Source: Scleromitrula shiraiana (Eukaryota > Ascomycota > Leotiomycetes > Helotiales > Sclerotiniaceae). Taken from it: 64,000 nt of DNA. The notes below the pieces were generated by a model that saw nothing but the letters and a program-made list of their open reading frames with translations, was not told the DNA's origin and ran no database searches. Shown in pieces: positions 1 through 11,118 of the stretch (position 1 is the first letter of the stretch; every line of letters begins with the position of its first letter). Made by a program: the position numbers and the translations under genes. The stretch is taken from contig JABELC010000003.1 in assembly GCA_028455995.1 (NCBI GenBank), forward strand, positions 1 to 64,000, read 5' to 3'.

Positions 1-832
1 CATCCTTGTGTGACAATAACTCCGACGACACATCATCTGTGGTAATATTCCAATAGGAAGAGCGGGGACACTGTCGACCATCTGCCTGTAGCAATAGTTA
101 GTCAATTGGTACGTAAAGTAGATTACGGGTATAAAACTAACCAACATAATCTTTCAATTTCAGGGTCTTTGTATACACTCTCAGGGCGCCATACAGCATC
201 GGATGTACTCATTGTGATGATGTGTCTTGTTCACTCCCACAAGTCGATATTTTCTCCGCTAAATGAGAACTACTTGGATAGACTTTGCAGCATTGCTTCA
301 GTCATGTCATCAAGCTCCTCACCGGGCTTGAGGGTCTTGTTGAGAAACTTGAGACTATCAAAGAACAAGCTGTCTTCCCCTTCGCTATCATCGAAATTAT
401 GTCACAATTCGGAACCAGCACTCTGGCTTACAGGAGTTAGTCGTGTACCAAAGCATATTGCTATCCACCAGAAAGACAATGTTCTTGGATGTTTTTGTAC
501 TTCTACCACGAGGTCGGAAGTGTTGACAACGTAAACTTTACCAGCGGGGATAGCCAGCGTAGTATAATCTGGAAATTTGGTTTCCGCACCGTTAAATATT
601 GTTAATTGTTGATGTCTCGACCTCGTTTGAAACACAACACGTACTTTATTCACTTATAGTATGACAGTTTGTAGCGAAGCAAGCCCAAAATATGACCAAA
701 GTATGGACCTACTGAATAAATATATGGAGGCTCGCCATAATATTCTTGATCTCGGATTTTTTGAGTGACTAGTAACACCAGGCTAGATGCTATTGCAACT
801 AAAGGGATAACAACCATATAAAGATTGTCCAT
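1..832 (-). pseudogene. Cytochrome P450 relic (CYP7/CYP8-like, ER-anchored type), cut by the left window edge
   Basis: Read on the minus strand, 832-650 encodes a hydrophobic N-terminal anchor followed by a GEPPYIYSVGPYFGHILGLL stretch typical of fungal P450 N-termini. After a probable short intron, one frame continues through IPAGKVYVVNTSDLVVEVQK, DSLFFDSLKFLNKTLKPGEE and TMSTSDAVWRPE, as in CYP7/prostacyclin-synthase-like fungal P450s. That frame is broken by three stops, TGA at 402-404, TAG at 270-272 and TGA at 231-233, although flanking codons stay P450-like. A further exon-like piece (GILPQMMCRRSY) runs to the window start behind a CTAAC...CTACAG acceptor. The heme-binding Cys region would lie outside the window. 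The family call rests on remembered motif patterns. I am confident that the gene is broken and less sure of the subfamily. Confidence 0.72.
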
Positions 833-949
833 TTTATCTTAGATCTTGCCAAGTAATCCAAGAGTAGTTATGTACTATTATGCGTTGAGTTTGGATTCAA
901 GTGTAAATTAGGAATAAAGAAGGCCTTCGAAGCTCCAAGGTTTTCATAA

Positions 950-2057
950 GGTAAAGCAGAAACAAACTATCAGGGGCCCAATACCATTCTGGAAGTCTGA
1001 CCTCCGAAAAAGATGTTAAGTCAGTGTTTTCGACCGTTCGCCCCAGTGTAGTATATCATACCGCCGCCCCATTCTCTCAGAATAGTACTTCGAGTGCAAA
1101 TCTCTTCTATGATGTCAATGTTCAAGGCACGTAAAGAATTTTGAACTACGCTACCAAGGCTTCATATACCAAGGTTTTCATCTATACATCAACAGCCAAT
1201 TTATCAAAAGGTCCTTCTCATTTCATCGGCGAAACTGGACAATTGTTAGATGTTAACTCGAAGTTTAATTTCAATTATTATGCTATCACGAAAACAATTG
1301 CCGATATCTCTGTTCTTAAGGCCAATAGCGAAATGCTTCGTACATGTTGCTTGCGCATCTGCCTAGTATATGGAGAGGGCGGCAATCAAATCATTCCCAA
1401 CCTTATCTAAATCCTACATGAGAAACGTCACAGCTCGCAAATTGGCAACGAAAGAGAGTTGATGGATATTTTATCCGTCAGCAATGCCGCTAGAGCCCAC
1501 GTCTTGGCAAGTAGGGCACTTCTTAAGGGTATAAAAGAGCTTGGAAGTGTCAAAGTTGACGGTGAGACTTTCTTCATTAAAGATGGGAAGCCAGTCATTT
1601 TTCTGGGGCTTCAGCCGGCAGGTTTGGGCTGCTGCTGGAACGGAAGTTAAAACAGAAAATATACGCATCATACCAGAATGGCTAATTTTGAGCCTTGCTA
1701 TTTTCACAGAATGGTTTCACTGGACCTTCACTTTTGGAACAAGAACCCCTCGTCAACTGAGGAGTCATACAATTCTTTCCATCACTGCAGAAAGTGTTGA
1801 GATCACTCAGGTAAATTGTTAACAATAGTAAAAACATATATACTAACTACAAAAGTGAGTCGTGGCCGAAAGGCAACGTGGAATATAGAATAGAATTAAA
1901 GGCACGTGCCAACCACGTGCCCCGTCAGAGAACATTCTCAATTGAGAAAACAAGAGAGAGACTTCTGTACAATCCGGTAGATGATAGAGAGGAAAGTTTA
2001 AGACTTGGTGTGGCTTGGGCAATGAAAAAGGTCAAAGTGGATGGTAAGGCGGAGTAA
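950..2057 (+). pseudogene. 3-beta-HSD / sterol-4-alpha-carboxylate 3-dehydrogenase-like gene, broken
   Basis: The family is NAD(P)-dependent short-chain extended dehydrogenases (ERG26-like or secondary-metabolite 3-beta-HSD). One frame reads GAQYHSGSLTSEKDVKSVFS, VVYHTAAPFSQ, LFYDVNVQGT, then a TAA stop at 1132-1134, then ILNYATKASYTKVFIYTSTA. It continues through NYYAITKTIADISVLKAN (the Y-x-x-x-K catalytic motif is kept), RICLVYGEGGNQIIPNLI and a TAA stop at 1408-1410. It resumes with ILHEKRHSSQIGNE, LMDILSVSNAARAHVLASRALL and DGETFFIKDGKPV. Near 1600-1615 it shifts by +1 to FWGFSRQVWAAAGTEVK. A C-terminal piece, TFSIEKTRERLLYNPVDDRE to a TAA at 2055-2057, is still legible. The N-terminal Rossmann GxxGxxG half is missing or unrecognisable. 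Both stops could come from CAA by C-to-T change. It lies divergently from the P450 relic. Confidence 0.75.
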
Positions 2058-3858
2058 GAAATATCGGGTCTTAAAGATACATAATACATGCACTCATATT
2101 ACTTCTTAAACTAACGATTATTCTTCCCTCGACCCGGGGAACAAAATAGACCGTATAATATATGATGTGTGAGAAATTGAAAAATAAATGATTGCCGTGA
2201 GACGCTCGACCTGCTAGCAGAGGTTATGATGTTCCCTGCTTCCAATTTCGGTTCCAATAGAAGTAGACAAACCTCAACTGTATCAGACCAGCAAGGTTTG
2301 ACCAACCCTTGCTGGCATTTGGCTGAAATTTAAAATTTGCGGTTAAACTAAACCCACAACTTGTTTGGCTAAGCAGCTGCAGCATCTGCGGTTCCAACTG
2401 TTTGGTTATCAAACATGTTAATCGTCGCATTATATTTCGGTGTCACTTAATTTGGCGATTGGAAGCTGCGCTCGATATCTTCCTGGGTGAACAGAGTGGC
2501 GATGCAACCATAATGCCGCACTTCAATAATGTCAGAAGTTTTGGGGTTATGTAGAAGAAGGCAGATACAATTTCATACATCAAAAAACTATTTAATAACG
2601 GTACTAGATGTAAGCATGATATGAAATTAAGAACAATACTGCTCGGACAACATTGTGAACACTCGGCACTTCCATTTGAATGCCCAAGGACAAAAGACTT
2701 CAACCAATAAAACAACAATAGATGCAAGAACTTCCGAAATATTGTTTGTTGCTTTCATTCGTTCTGGTCTTGCATCGAGTCAACAAAAGCATTAAACCTG
2801 GAGCATGATTGCTGCAACTATGCGGCGTCGATTTTAATCGGAAACGATAATTTGGATTCCGTTACGCAAGAAATTGTGCAACAGTTATATGAATCAGCAA
2901 AGACATAACCAATCGTGTTTGCTCTACAAGCTTTCTGTCACACAAAAAGGAGCATAGTCAAGAACTTGTTGATTGATCTCTCTAGAGAAGAGCGAAGTCT
3001 CTATATATACTACACTATGACGCTCAAGGTACGGAGCGCTCTAGATCATATCCAGTTGATCACCTGAATGTGATCATGTGATCATATGATCACCTGATCC
3101 ATTCTTTTGTGACACTTTCGAAATGTAACTACGAGATAACTTGCTCAAGATATGTCAACCGTTGAATTTGGGTTGGGATGTTGCTGTTCAAGCATTTGTC
3201 GACGAGAATTCGAGGCTGTCTCTAGTATGATGTCGAAAGGTCTCTTCGTGGGAACATTCAAATCCCAGGAAAACAATGCATGAATCAATAGTTGCAGAAT
3301 CAATCGATCAACACTAATGTTCGATGAGATGTGGTAATTTTTGGCAGTTGTTGATACCTGGAGATGTAGTCCCGGTAGTGTACTCGTGTTCTTAATTGTT
3401 AGTGCCTCCATGGCCCAAGCTTGGTAAGAACTATGGTAGACTGCCACAGGCCTTTAATTGCTGGACAGATTAGAAGTTGATGTCGCTCTGGGATTATTCT
3501 TAAGCTTTCATGTATTAATAGGAGATCTGGGTATACATAGTTCAACCCCGCCACCTGGAAAGAGAATTCTCTTAGTGATACCAAATCCGAAATGGGCACA
3601 GAACAGAATGTGTTTAACTCCGAATAAGCCGATATATACAAGGACTTCGGAGATTACAATCGGATCTGATAACTATTTAGTTATCATATCATGGATGAAG
3701 ATCCAATCTGCGGTATGTATTCGCTCCTCCTGACAAAAATATGGGTTTCTCGTGTTAGGATAGTTCAGCTTTCTAATGCATGCCGAGAATGGTCTCGGAT
3801 TTAAGATGGTATTTAAATCTACGGGTTCAGAGTTTCTGGAAGACATGCAAGCATCAAT
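2058..3858. other. Intergenic, no supported gene
   Basis: Only short open frames occur on both strands (for example minus 2443-2727 and plus 3458-3733). None shows a recognisable motif or splice-consistent extension. A 16-base perfect palindrome, GTGATCATATGATCAC, lies at 3078-3093 amid other TGATCA-type words. The stretch may hold further gene relics too decayed to read. Confidence 0.6.
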
Positions 3859-5233
3859 ATGATTTTTCTATTCTATTTGAAATTGGCCGGCATGGTCTTC
3901 AGGCTCTTCTTCAATTTAGGTAAACAAAAATTGGAATCAATTATCCACCGCTTGACTTATCGAGAAACGTCAAATCCCAAGCAAGTTGTCATCATTGGTG
4001 GTTCGTTTTCCGGGATACATCTTGCAAGACTCCTGTCTCAGTCAATTCCCACCGGATACAAAGTGGTGGTCATTGAGAAGAACTCACACATACATTATAG
4101 CTTCGCTTTTCCAAGATTTTCTGTGCTGGGAGGGCATGAACGCAAAGCATTCATTCCATATAGTGGTTTGATAAAGAGTGCCCCTCGAGGTTCAATATCT
4201 ATCATTCATGAAAGGGCTGCTAGGATAGATAAAGGTCATGTTATCCTTTCTTCAGATGAGAAGGTTCCATACGAATACCTTGTCATTGCTACGGGAGTTT
4301 CACAACCAGCACCAGCACGACTCAACTCAACGGAAAAGGTTTCTGCCGAGATGGAATTACGAAATTATCAAAAAGCTATTTCAAACTCCTCGAGAATCGC
4401 TGTTATTGGTGGAGGTGCAGTAGGAGTAGAGCTCGCAGCTGACATCAAAAGCATGCTACCTGAGAAAACTGTGGCGCTAATACATTCCCGAGACCGATTA
4501 CTTGTACGATTTGGACCTCAGCTACATAAGGTGGCATACGACAGACTCAGGGAACTAGGTGTTAGTATTAATCTAAATGAAAGACCTTCAATCTCGAAAC
4601 AAACTCCATTTACTCAATCAAAAACAATGATTCAATTCAAGGATGGGCGTACTGAGACTTTCGACCTCGTGGTAAGTTACTTCAAGTCATCAATTTCGGA
4701 TGTTTACGATCTAATCTACCTAGATATCTTGTACAGGACAAAATCCAAACTCGATTATAGCAAAATCGTTCCTTCCTGGTGCAATTGCAGAGAATGGTCT
4801 TATTCGAGTTAAAGAGACGCTTCAGGTTCAAGACGAGAACCTTTCAACGGGAAACATCTTTGCAATCGGGGACGTAGCCGACACGTCAGGGCCAAAAATG
4901 GCCTTCGCAGGTATGGCTCAAGCAGAGGTAGCGCAGATAAACATCCTCAGATTGATTGCCAGCCCACACCAACAAGAGAAGTTAAAATCTTATGTCCCAA
5001 ATTATTGTTTGGAAGGTCGTACCAAATTGACTATAGGAAAGGTAGGCATCAGTCTTCAATTTTTCAACTGTATTCACACAGTAACATTTATGATACAATA
5101 GGGTCGAGGGGTAGTATTCATTCAAGATGGCGATGATCATATTCTAAAGCAGACGGACGAATTTAGTCCGGATATGGAAGCTAGAAAGGCTTGGCTGCGT
5201 TTCGGGGCAGATATGAGCGAGTGGGAAGATTAA
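3859..5233 (+). CDS. AIF/AMID-like FAD-dependent NAD(P)H oxidoreductase
   Basis: This is a pyridine nucleotide-disulfide oxidoreductase of the AIF homolog (AMID/FSP1, NDH-2-like) class, expected to pass electrons from NAD(P)H through FAD to a quinone-like acceptor. Three exons are inferred: 3859-4671, 4724-5041 and 5102-5233. Their introns are 52 and 60 bases, and the product is 420 residues. The first 20 residues are hydrophobic and could anchor it to a membrane. The FAD-binding Rossmann motif is IIGGSFSGIHLARLL (about 45-59), an ATG motif lies at about 144-146, and the NAD-binding motif is VIGGGAVGVELA (182-193). The C-terminal FAD ribityl motif FAIGDVAD is near 317-324. Taking the 4723 acceptor gives VISCTGQNPNS, the expected sequence. 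It is intact between two broken genes. The physiological substrate is unknown. Confidence 0.85.
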
Positions 5234-5529
5234 ATTGGTTTCAAAGATAGAGAATATGACGATATTTTAGTATTTTATGAGATATAGCAGGACTTTTATT
5301 CGGTTGTTGAATGATTTCTGCATCTGAATCAAAGATATATGAGAACAGTAAACCTTTTATTACATATTAATTTCCGATTGTTCAGGAAGTAAGTATTGAA
5401 CTTCTCATTTGGTATCGACCACATTCTCAATCAATGACACTCGATGTTTACTCCAACTGCCTCATAACATCACCTCTGATGACGTATTATTACATGCTGA
5501 ATGCAACAGTCATGATACATGAGCCCAAA

Positions 5530-8034
5530 TCAAAGATACATCGAATTTGCCTTCGCTATCCTCCAATAATCATTAACAGTCCAACCCAACATCGCCGAAG
5601 TAAAAGCAACCGTAAACCCACCAGTTCCAACACCCAACATCCAAACCCCTTTCATAGCAATATTGTTCGTCTTGTCAAACTCTTTCAGCGCCCATTTCGT
5701 ACTTTTCCACCCTCCAAAACATACGAGTCCCGTAAGACCACAAATAATAACATGTATAACACCATCATATAGCAAGCCGAATCCTTTCTCAACCGATATT
5801 TTCTGCAAATCTGCGTTTCCTATTCTTTCTGCGATTTCTTGGGCAGTCTCTCCAGTAATTTTTGTTCGTGTCTTTAGGATTTTTATCTTTTGCTTATCGT
5901 ATTTTTCAACATCGAGAGCATTTACGATCAGTTTTGCAACTCTAGCATGACCTCCCGTAGTAGCCCAAATCAATGCGGTTGCACCTTGCTCTTCATCTCT
6001 GACATATAATTTCGCTCCAGCATTTATCAACATGGAAGTAATGTTATAATTACCCAGAGTTGGTGAACGTATGACCGCAGTCTCGCCATGATCATAGATT
6101 CGATTAATGTTTGCTTGAGCTTTGATGCATTCTTTCACACAGGACTCGTTTTGACTCTGAACAGCAACGTATAATGCATTTCGTCCGGTTTGAGGGTCTA
6201 GAACGTCGATTGGTACACCTGCTTTAACCAGCATGGGAATGGCATACGAATAACCCCGACTAGCCGCGACACTCAAGGTAGACTGTCCATCTGGAAGCTT
6301 GCGATTGGGATCAGCGCCATAAGTTAGCAGAAGATGCAAAATCTTCTGATCGTGGAGAACTTGAAAAATTGGATATATCTTCTCTGTGTTTGACCGATTT
6401 GGATCTGCTTCTTTCCTCAGAAGAAGTTCGATCAAATCGTAATTGACTGTTCTAGAGCCAGCGGTAGGATCAAGAGCAGCATTAAGAGGGCCATCTTCAT
6501 TTTCGATCGAAGCCGAAAACTTAACTTTCGCTCCATGATTGATCAACTTGGCGGCCATGTCCGAGTTTTCATTTCGACATGCAAAAGTTAGCGCAGACTC
6601 GTTGAGGTGAGTTAAAGCATTGACAGGTAAGTGCTCTTCTAATAGAAGTTCGACTGCTGCTGTCCAGTTGAGATTTGCGGCTGTATGAAGAGCCGTCCAG
6701 CCTTTTGAATCCTTGAATTTCCGCCAACCCTTTGAAGACATTTCGATAACGGACTTGACTTCTAGAATGTCCCGGTTCTTGAGTATAATCTGCACTTAAG
6801 ATTCATTCTCATGTTGATCCTTGAATGGGTCTTCAATCGAAGGAGTCAATGGAATGGTTTTCGATCGTTCCAGAGTATAAGGCATTTGCTCAATATTCAG
6901 CGGACTTTGATGCTTTAAGAGCCAATTAACTTTTCGAGGATAAACAATATCGGAAGGTGGCGGGTCCTTATTCTCAAATTTTCCCATCCGAGACAACATC
7001 GCTGTCATATAAACCGAAACCTCATCTTCATCACCCAATGATTTCTTGACAAATAGCACTATACCGGTATCGCCTAACTTCAAGGGTTGAAAGCTCAGTA
7101 TGTAACCTTGTCTTTTCTCAACTGCATCACGAACTCCTTTCTGAGCTTCATTTCTTTCTCCTTTGTGTATCCAGAATTTTATTACATCTTCAACATCCGC
7201 CCCACCGGTGTCCATTTCGAATGAGATGTTTCCAAAATAAGCTTTTGAAGAGTTGGGTGGAGGCTTGAAATCTGGCAGATGCTTTTTTGGTTTATAAACA
7301 TACCAACTATTTCGAATACCTCTTGTCTCCCAAACATTTCCCGAAATATTCCAAGTTTGTAGACCATTCAAATATGCAGGAGCCCAAGCATATCTTTCTA
7401 CGCAACGTGGAGATCCCCAAGTTAGGACCAATTCCATAGCTTCTTGACGACGGGATCGATATATTTTTGCCATTCCTTCCTCGCGGGTCATATTGGTCCA
7501 TTCAAGATAGCTCGTGAAAACCTACCGTTCCACTTCCCGTCAATAATAAAACCTTGTTTGGTAGTTTTGCTTCCTGGAAAATCCATAATCTTGCTCTCCA
7601 CTTTCCACATATGATCGCAAACGCAACTCCATAAATACCTTCACTCCAAACGTGACTGATCGCCACGTATCCTTCTGATCTTACATCCCACTCCCCTGCC
7701 CTATTGATACACAAAGCCAAATTCTGTTGCGCAGCTTGACTCATCATTCTCAAAGGAGGTTTGATCCAAACCCTCTCAATCCAGCGGGTTCTTTGAACAG
7801 TCGTCAAGTTCTGAAAATGTAGGCCCTTTGGAAACTTATCCAAAGTGCTGTTGATCTCTTCCAGAGTCCATTCTCGTAATCCACGAAAGGCTGCATCTTT
7901 TGCGCAATGATCGTGAATACCACGATTTACCAAAACTTCCTGTGTCTTTCGAAGTGAGCCAGCAAACCAGTATGCATCGTCTCCTGGTCTGAGAGCTATA
8001 GATCTTTGAGATCGAGTTAAAGTGGGCAGCTCGT
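5530..8034 (-). pseudogene. HET-domain / ankyrin-repeat gene with internal deletions
   Basis: HET proteins mediate vegetative incompatibility in filamentous ascomycetes. Read on minus, an exon starting near 8034 after a CTAAC...CCAG acceptor gives PGDDAYWFAGSLRKTQE, then the HET signature YVAISHVWSEGI. The frame jumps directly to ICGKWRARLWIFQEAKL and VLLLTGSG. In relatives I remember, the two blocks are separated by a long segment holding the conserved WLD-type motif, so an in-frame deletion is inferred. A second break near 7500-7530 shifts frame from GTVGFHE to YLEWTNMTREEGMAKIYRSR. An in-frame TAA at 6796-6798 then precedes about seven ankyrin repeats (for example GWTALHTAANLNWTAAVELL). 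Two hydrophobic helices lie near the C-terminus. The 5' exon is not identified. Alternatively, 5530-6795 survives as an ankyrin-only gene, or a 46-base intron (7480-7525) rejoins the middle. Confidence 0.65.
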
Positions 8035-9168
8035 CTGGATTTGCAAATAGATTATCAAATCAAGTGTTAGTGAAATATGGATTCAAAAAAATGTTGAATA
8101 GATAAACTTCAATATAAGAAGTGTCCTGCGTTAACACCTCGTGATAATTCATAGCTGGGCTGAAATGCTCACGTTCAAATACTTATATGGTAGCATGTCA
8201 GGTGTATCCGTGCTAAAGTTTAAACTAAGCTTATATTTCATGCAGCTTTTAATAGTCGTATTGGAAGGGCCGACTGGGGTGACAGTGATGTGGCGGAAAA
8301 AAAAAGCTAGGATATATTTCCCTAGAAAAGTTAAGCCAAGGCCATGGTATGTTATGGATGGATAATCAGCCTCACTCGCAAGAAAAATCATATTGTCAAT
8401 TTCGAAAGAGGGGGGGGGGGGGGTGTTTTAGTTAGACCTTTTATTCTGTTGGGGATGGGTCGATGGGTCTAGATTTGGTACTGAGATATAAGAGTTAAAG
8501 CGTAGATTTTACACCCTAAAGCCTGTATGTAATATAGGGCTGTAGGTGCCCATAACGCTTGGGTGGTTTATTTTAGTGATAAATCTCCACTGAATCTCTT
8601 GATTGGGGAGGGTCCAGTATTGAAAGGAATTCAGATGACAATGTACTCAAGTCCCAAGATTGCATACACAATAATTTTTAGCATCTAATAATTTCATAAA
8701 CAAACATTCAGAATTGATTTGTACAAAGGGCATCTAAATATTCTCATTCTGAATAGACATTCAAAACAGAATCACTTCCAACGCAAAATATATGTACATC
8801 ATTATGAAGTACTTCAAAACAACCATAAATACAAAATGTTAAAATTGTAAAAATCAAGCATCTCGCTCGCTCGCTTAGTTGTATACACGCAAGTAGGTCC
8901 ATACGACCATCATGAATGAATTCATCCTAACCATTCAATTCCTTGCATTAAATATATAGAAAATGGGAATAAACACCTTTAACTTCGTGCATCCTATCCA
9001 TCCAATGATCCATACTTTCAAGTTTTATTGCTCGTTTTCGGATTCCATTACCCCGGGCCTCCCCTTTCTCGTCCACCTTATGTCAATGCTGTGCTATACC
9101 ACAATTATATACCATAAATCCACAACTATCCATATCTACCATCTATCCTCTCACTATCTATCAAATAT
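8035..9168. other. Intergenic; poly-G run, no supported gene
   Basis: No protein-coding signal was found. A homopolymer of about 14 G lies at 8410-8423. The distal part (about 8650-9168) is AT-rich and is probably the 3' untranslated region of the minus-strand gene that ends at 9169. Confidence 0.6.
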
Positions 9169-11118
9169 CTACCTATTAACAGGCGTATATGGTTTATACC
9201 CCGGATACGCGACCGGTTCCTGGGGCGGCGGACTCCTAGTCATCGGTGCAGGAGCCGTATAAGGCGTATATGCCGAACCACCACCATTACCAGCACCACC
9301 ATCTTGATTTTGAGGAGGCGGTGATCGTCTTGAGTAACCTTGAGCGAAGTCTTCATGGCTTTCATTGCTTGGTGCGGATTGGTTTGAGTATACTGATTGT
9401 TGTTGTTGTTGTTGTTGTTGTTGGCCCAGGGAAAAGTCAAAGCCGCCGTTGTTATTTGAGAGTGGCGGTGAGATCATTCCATTTGGGCCGGGGCTTCTGG
9501 AAGGGCCGCGGGATGGTGGGTATGTATTGTCGGAGACTTGTGATGAAGCGGGACCTCTGGATGGACCTCTTGCTGGTGGGTATGTGTTATCTGAGACTTG
9601 GGATTGGTATGATGATTGGTATGATGATTGGTATGATTGATTCGATTGATTTGTATATCCTCTCCCTGGGTTTAAAGGTCTTGATGAATCGCCCGAGTAT
9701 TGACGAGAAGGTTGAGGGGAGAATGGGCGGTTATTATCGTAGTTTGATTCCATTTGGGAATATCCTGTAACTGGAGTATCATTAAACCCATCATTTGATG
9801 GGAATTCCTGAGGTAAAGCAGGAGCAAATCCATTTTGTGGTGGTCTGGGACCTCTACCAGGTCCTGGTGAAGGTCCTCCTCTAAATTGTCCACGATTTGG
9901 TCCTCCCATTCCAGGGCCTGGCGATGGACCTCCTCGGAAGCCCCTGCCACCGGGTGGAGGAGTCCCTCTATATCCCATAACTGGATCCCCCATTGGTCCT
10001 GGTGGTGGCGTGCCTCTATAACCCATCAGCGGATCATTCGCAATTCCTGCATTTGGTGACCCTCCAAATCCACCTCTGCCTCCCGCTGCTGATAAATTAT
10101 TCTGACTCCTATATGGATCATTTCCTCCAGCGCCCATATACCCGCCATTCATACCTTGGCCACCCATCCCAGGTCTTGCACCATACAGAGTATTTCCCTG
10201 ATCGATAGCAGGACTAGCTGGATGACTACCTCCCGTCATTGGCGGCATCTTTTGACCAGTGACTGGATCCAACTCTCCAAGCTCCATAGCATTTTTCTCT
10301 TCTTCTAGCACATGTTTTTGATTTGCAGTTTCCCAACTTGGCATAGGTGGTAATGCATCGTCGGATAGAGGTTTAGTGTCGACGGCGAGTCCATTTTTGC
10401 CGACTGCGAATGAAGCGTATTGTGGCGCTTGAGGTCGAACACCAAGACCACCTCCCATCATTGGTTCGGGGGCTTGGTAACCTTGGGTTGAGGGAAATGG
10501 TTCTTCGATCTTTCTGTGCATTCTTCCTCTTTCTTCTTTGGTTTCACACATTGCGCCGCAGCATTGACAACTATAAATTGGGGAGTTAGTAGTTATTTAT
10601 AGTAAGATGTTAGGATATAACGAAATAATGGATAGGAATTTAAGAGATGGGAATATAAATTCTTACCATTTTAGACACCTAAAGCAAGAGCAACAGCAAC
10701 TAGCGCCTAAACAAGTACATCTAATAATACACCAAACAATAGATGCGACAATAAGAGATCCAATAATAATAATCGCAATAACCGGCCACCTGCAATTTAG
10801 TTAGCAAAGAATCAATACATCAACAACAAGATCGATCAAGAAACAAATCCATAAACTGGCGACGGCACATGCATAGTAGCGCCGCGCCATCGATTTTAAA
10901 GTTTCGGTTGCAATAGGGGATATTGAAAGAAAGAAGGAAGAAAAGAAACAAACATACTTGCAATAACTAACCGCCATACAATTCGACCACGAACTAAAAG
11001 ATTTCTTAAAATTCGAAACATCACCCGAAACATCTCTCTTTCTTAAAAAACCATCCACAATGAGGTCTCCAATTCCTCTCCTCCTGCTCCATTCCATCGC
11101 TGTTGTTATATGAGGCAT
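9169..11118 (-). CDS. Fibroin-3-related single-pass membrane protein with Gly/Pro/Gln-rich tail
   Basis: Three exons on minus (11118-10958, 10789-10667, 10570-9169) give 561 residues. The introns are 168 and 96 bases with GTATGT and GTAAGA donors. Residues 1-53 are charged and end in SSWSNCMAVSYC. A transmembrane helix follows at about 56-77 (WPVIAIIIIGSLIVASIVWC). Next comes a Cys-dense juxtamembrane block (CTCLGASCCCSCFRCLKCCQ, about 79-98). The long tail is low complexity: GG/PGP repeats near PGGRGFRGGPSPGPGM, then SYQSSYQSSYQSQ, then a run of eight or nine Gln encoded by a CAA repeat. This arrangement matches ascomycete proteins annotated as fibroin-3 related. The molecular role is unknown. 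The Cys block next to the helix may be palmitoylated (inference). A same-strand RCR membrane protein lies 2 kb upstream. Confidence 0.85.

Noticed and set aside
106..534. Plus-strand frame of 142 codons
   Set aside because: It is antisense to the P450 relic and shows no family motif.
2443..2727. Minus-strand frame of 94 codons
   Set aside because: Hydrophobic stretches but no recognisable family; the length is within chance for this composition.
7480..7525. 46-base intron (GTAGGT...GCGAG) joining the two HET-gene frames
   Set aside because: It keeps frame, but both flanks inside it (GTVGFHE and LEWTNMTREEGM) look like HET-family coding sequence, so a deletion with frame change explains the site better.
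9246..9770. Plus-strand frame of 174 codons
   Set aside because: It is the complement of the Gln/Pro/Gly-rich tail of the fibroin-3-related gene; its Val run is the antisense of the CAA repeat.
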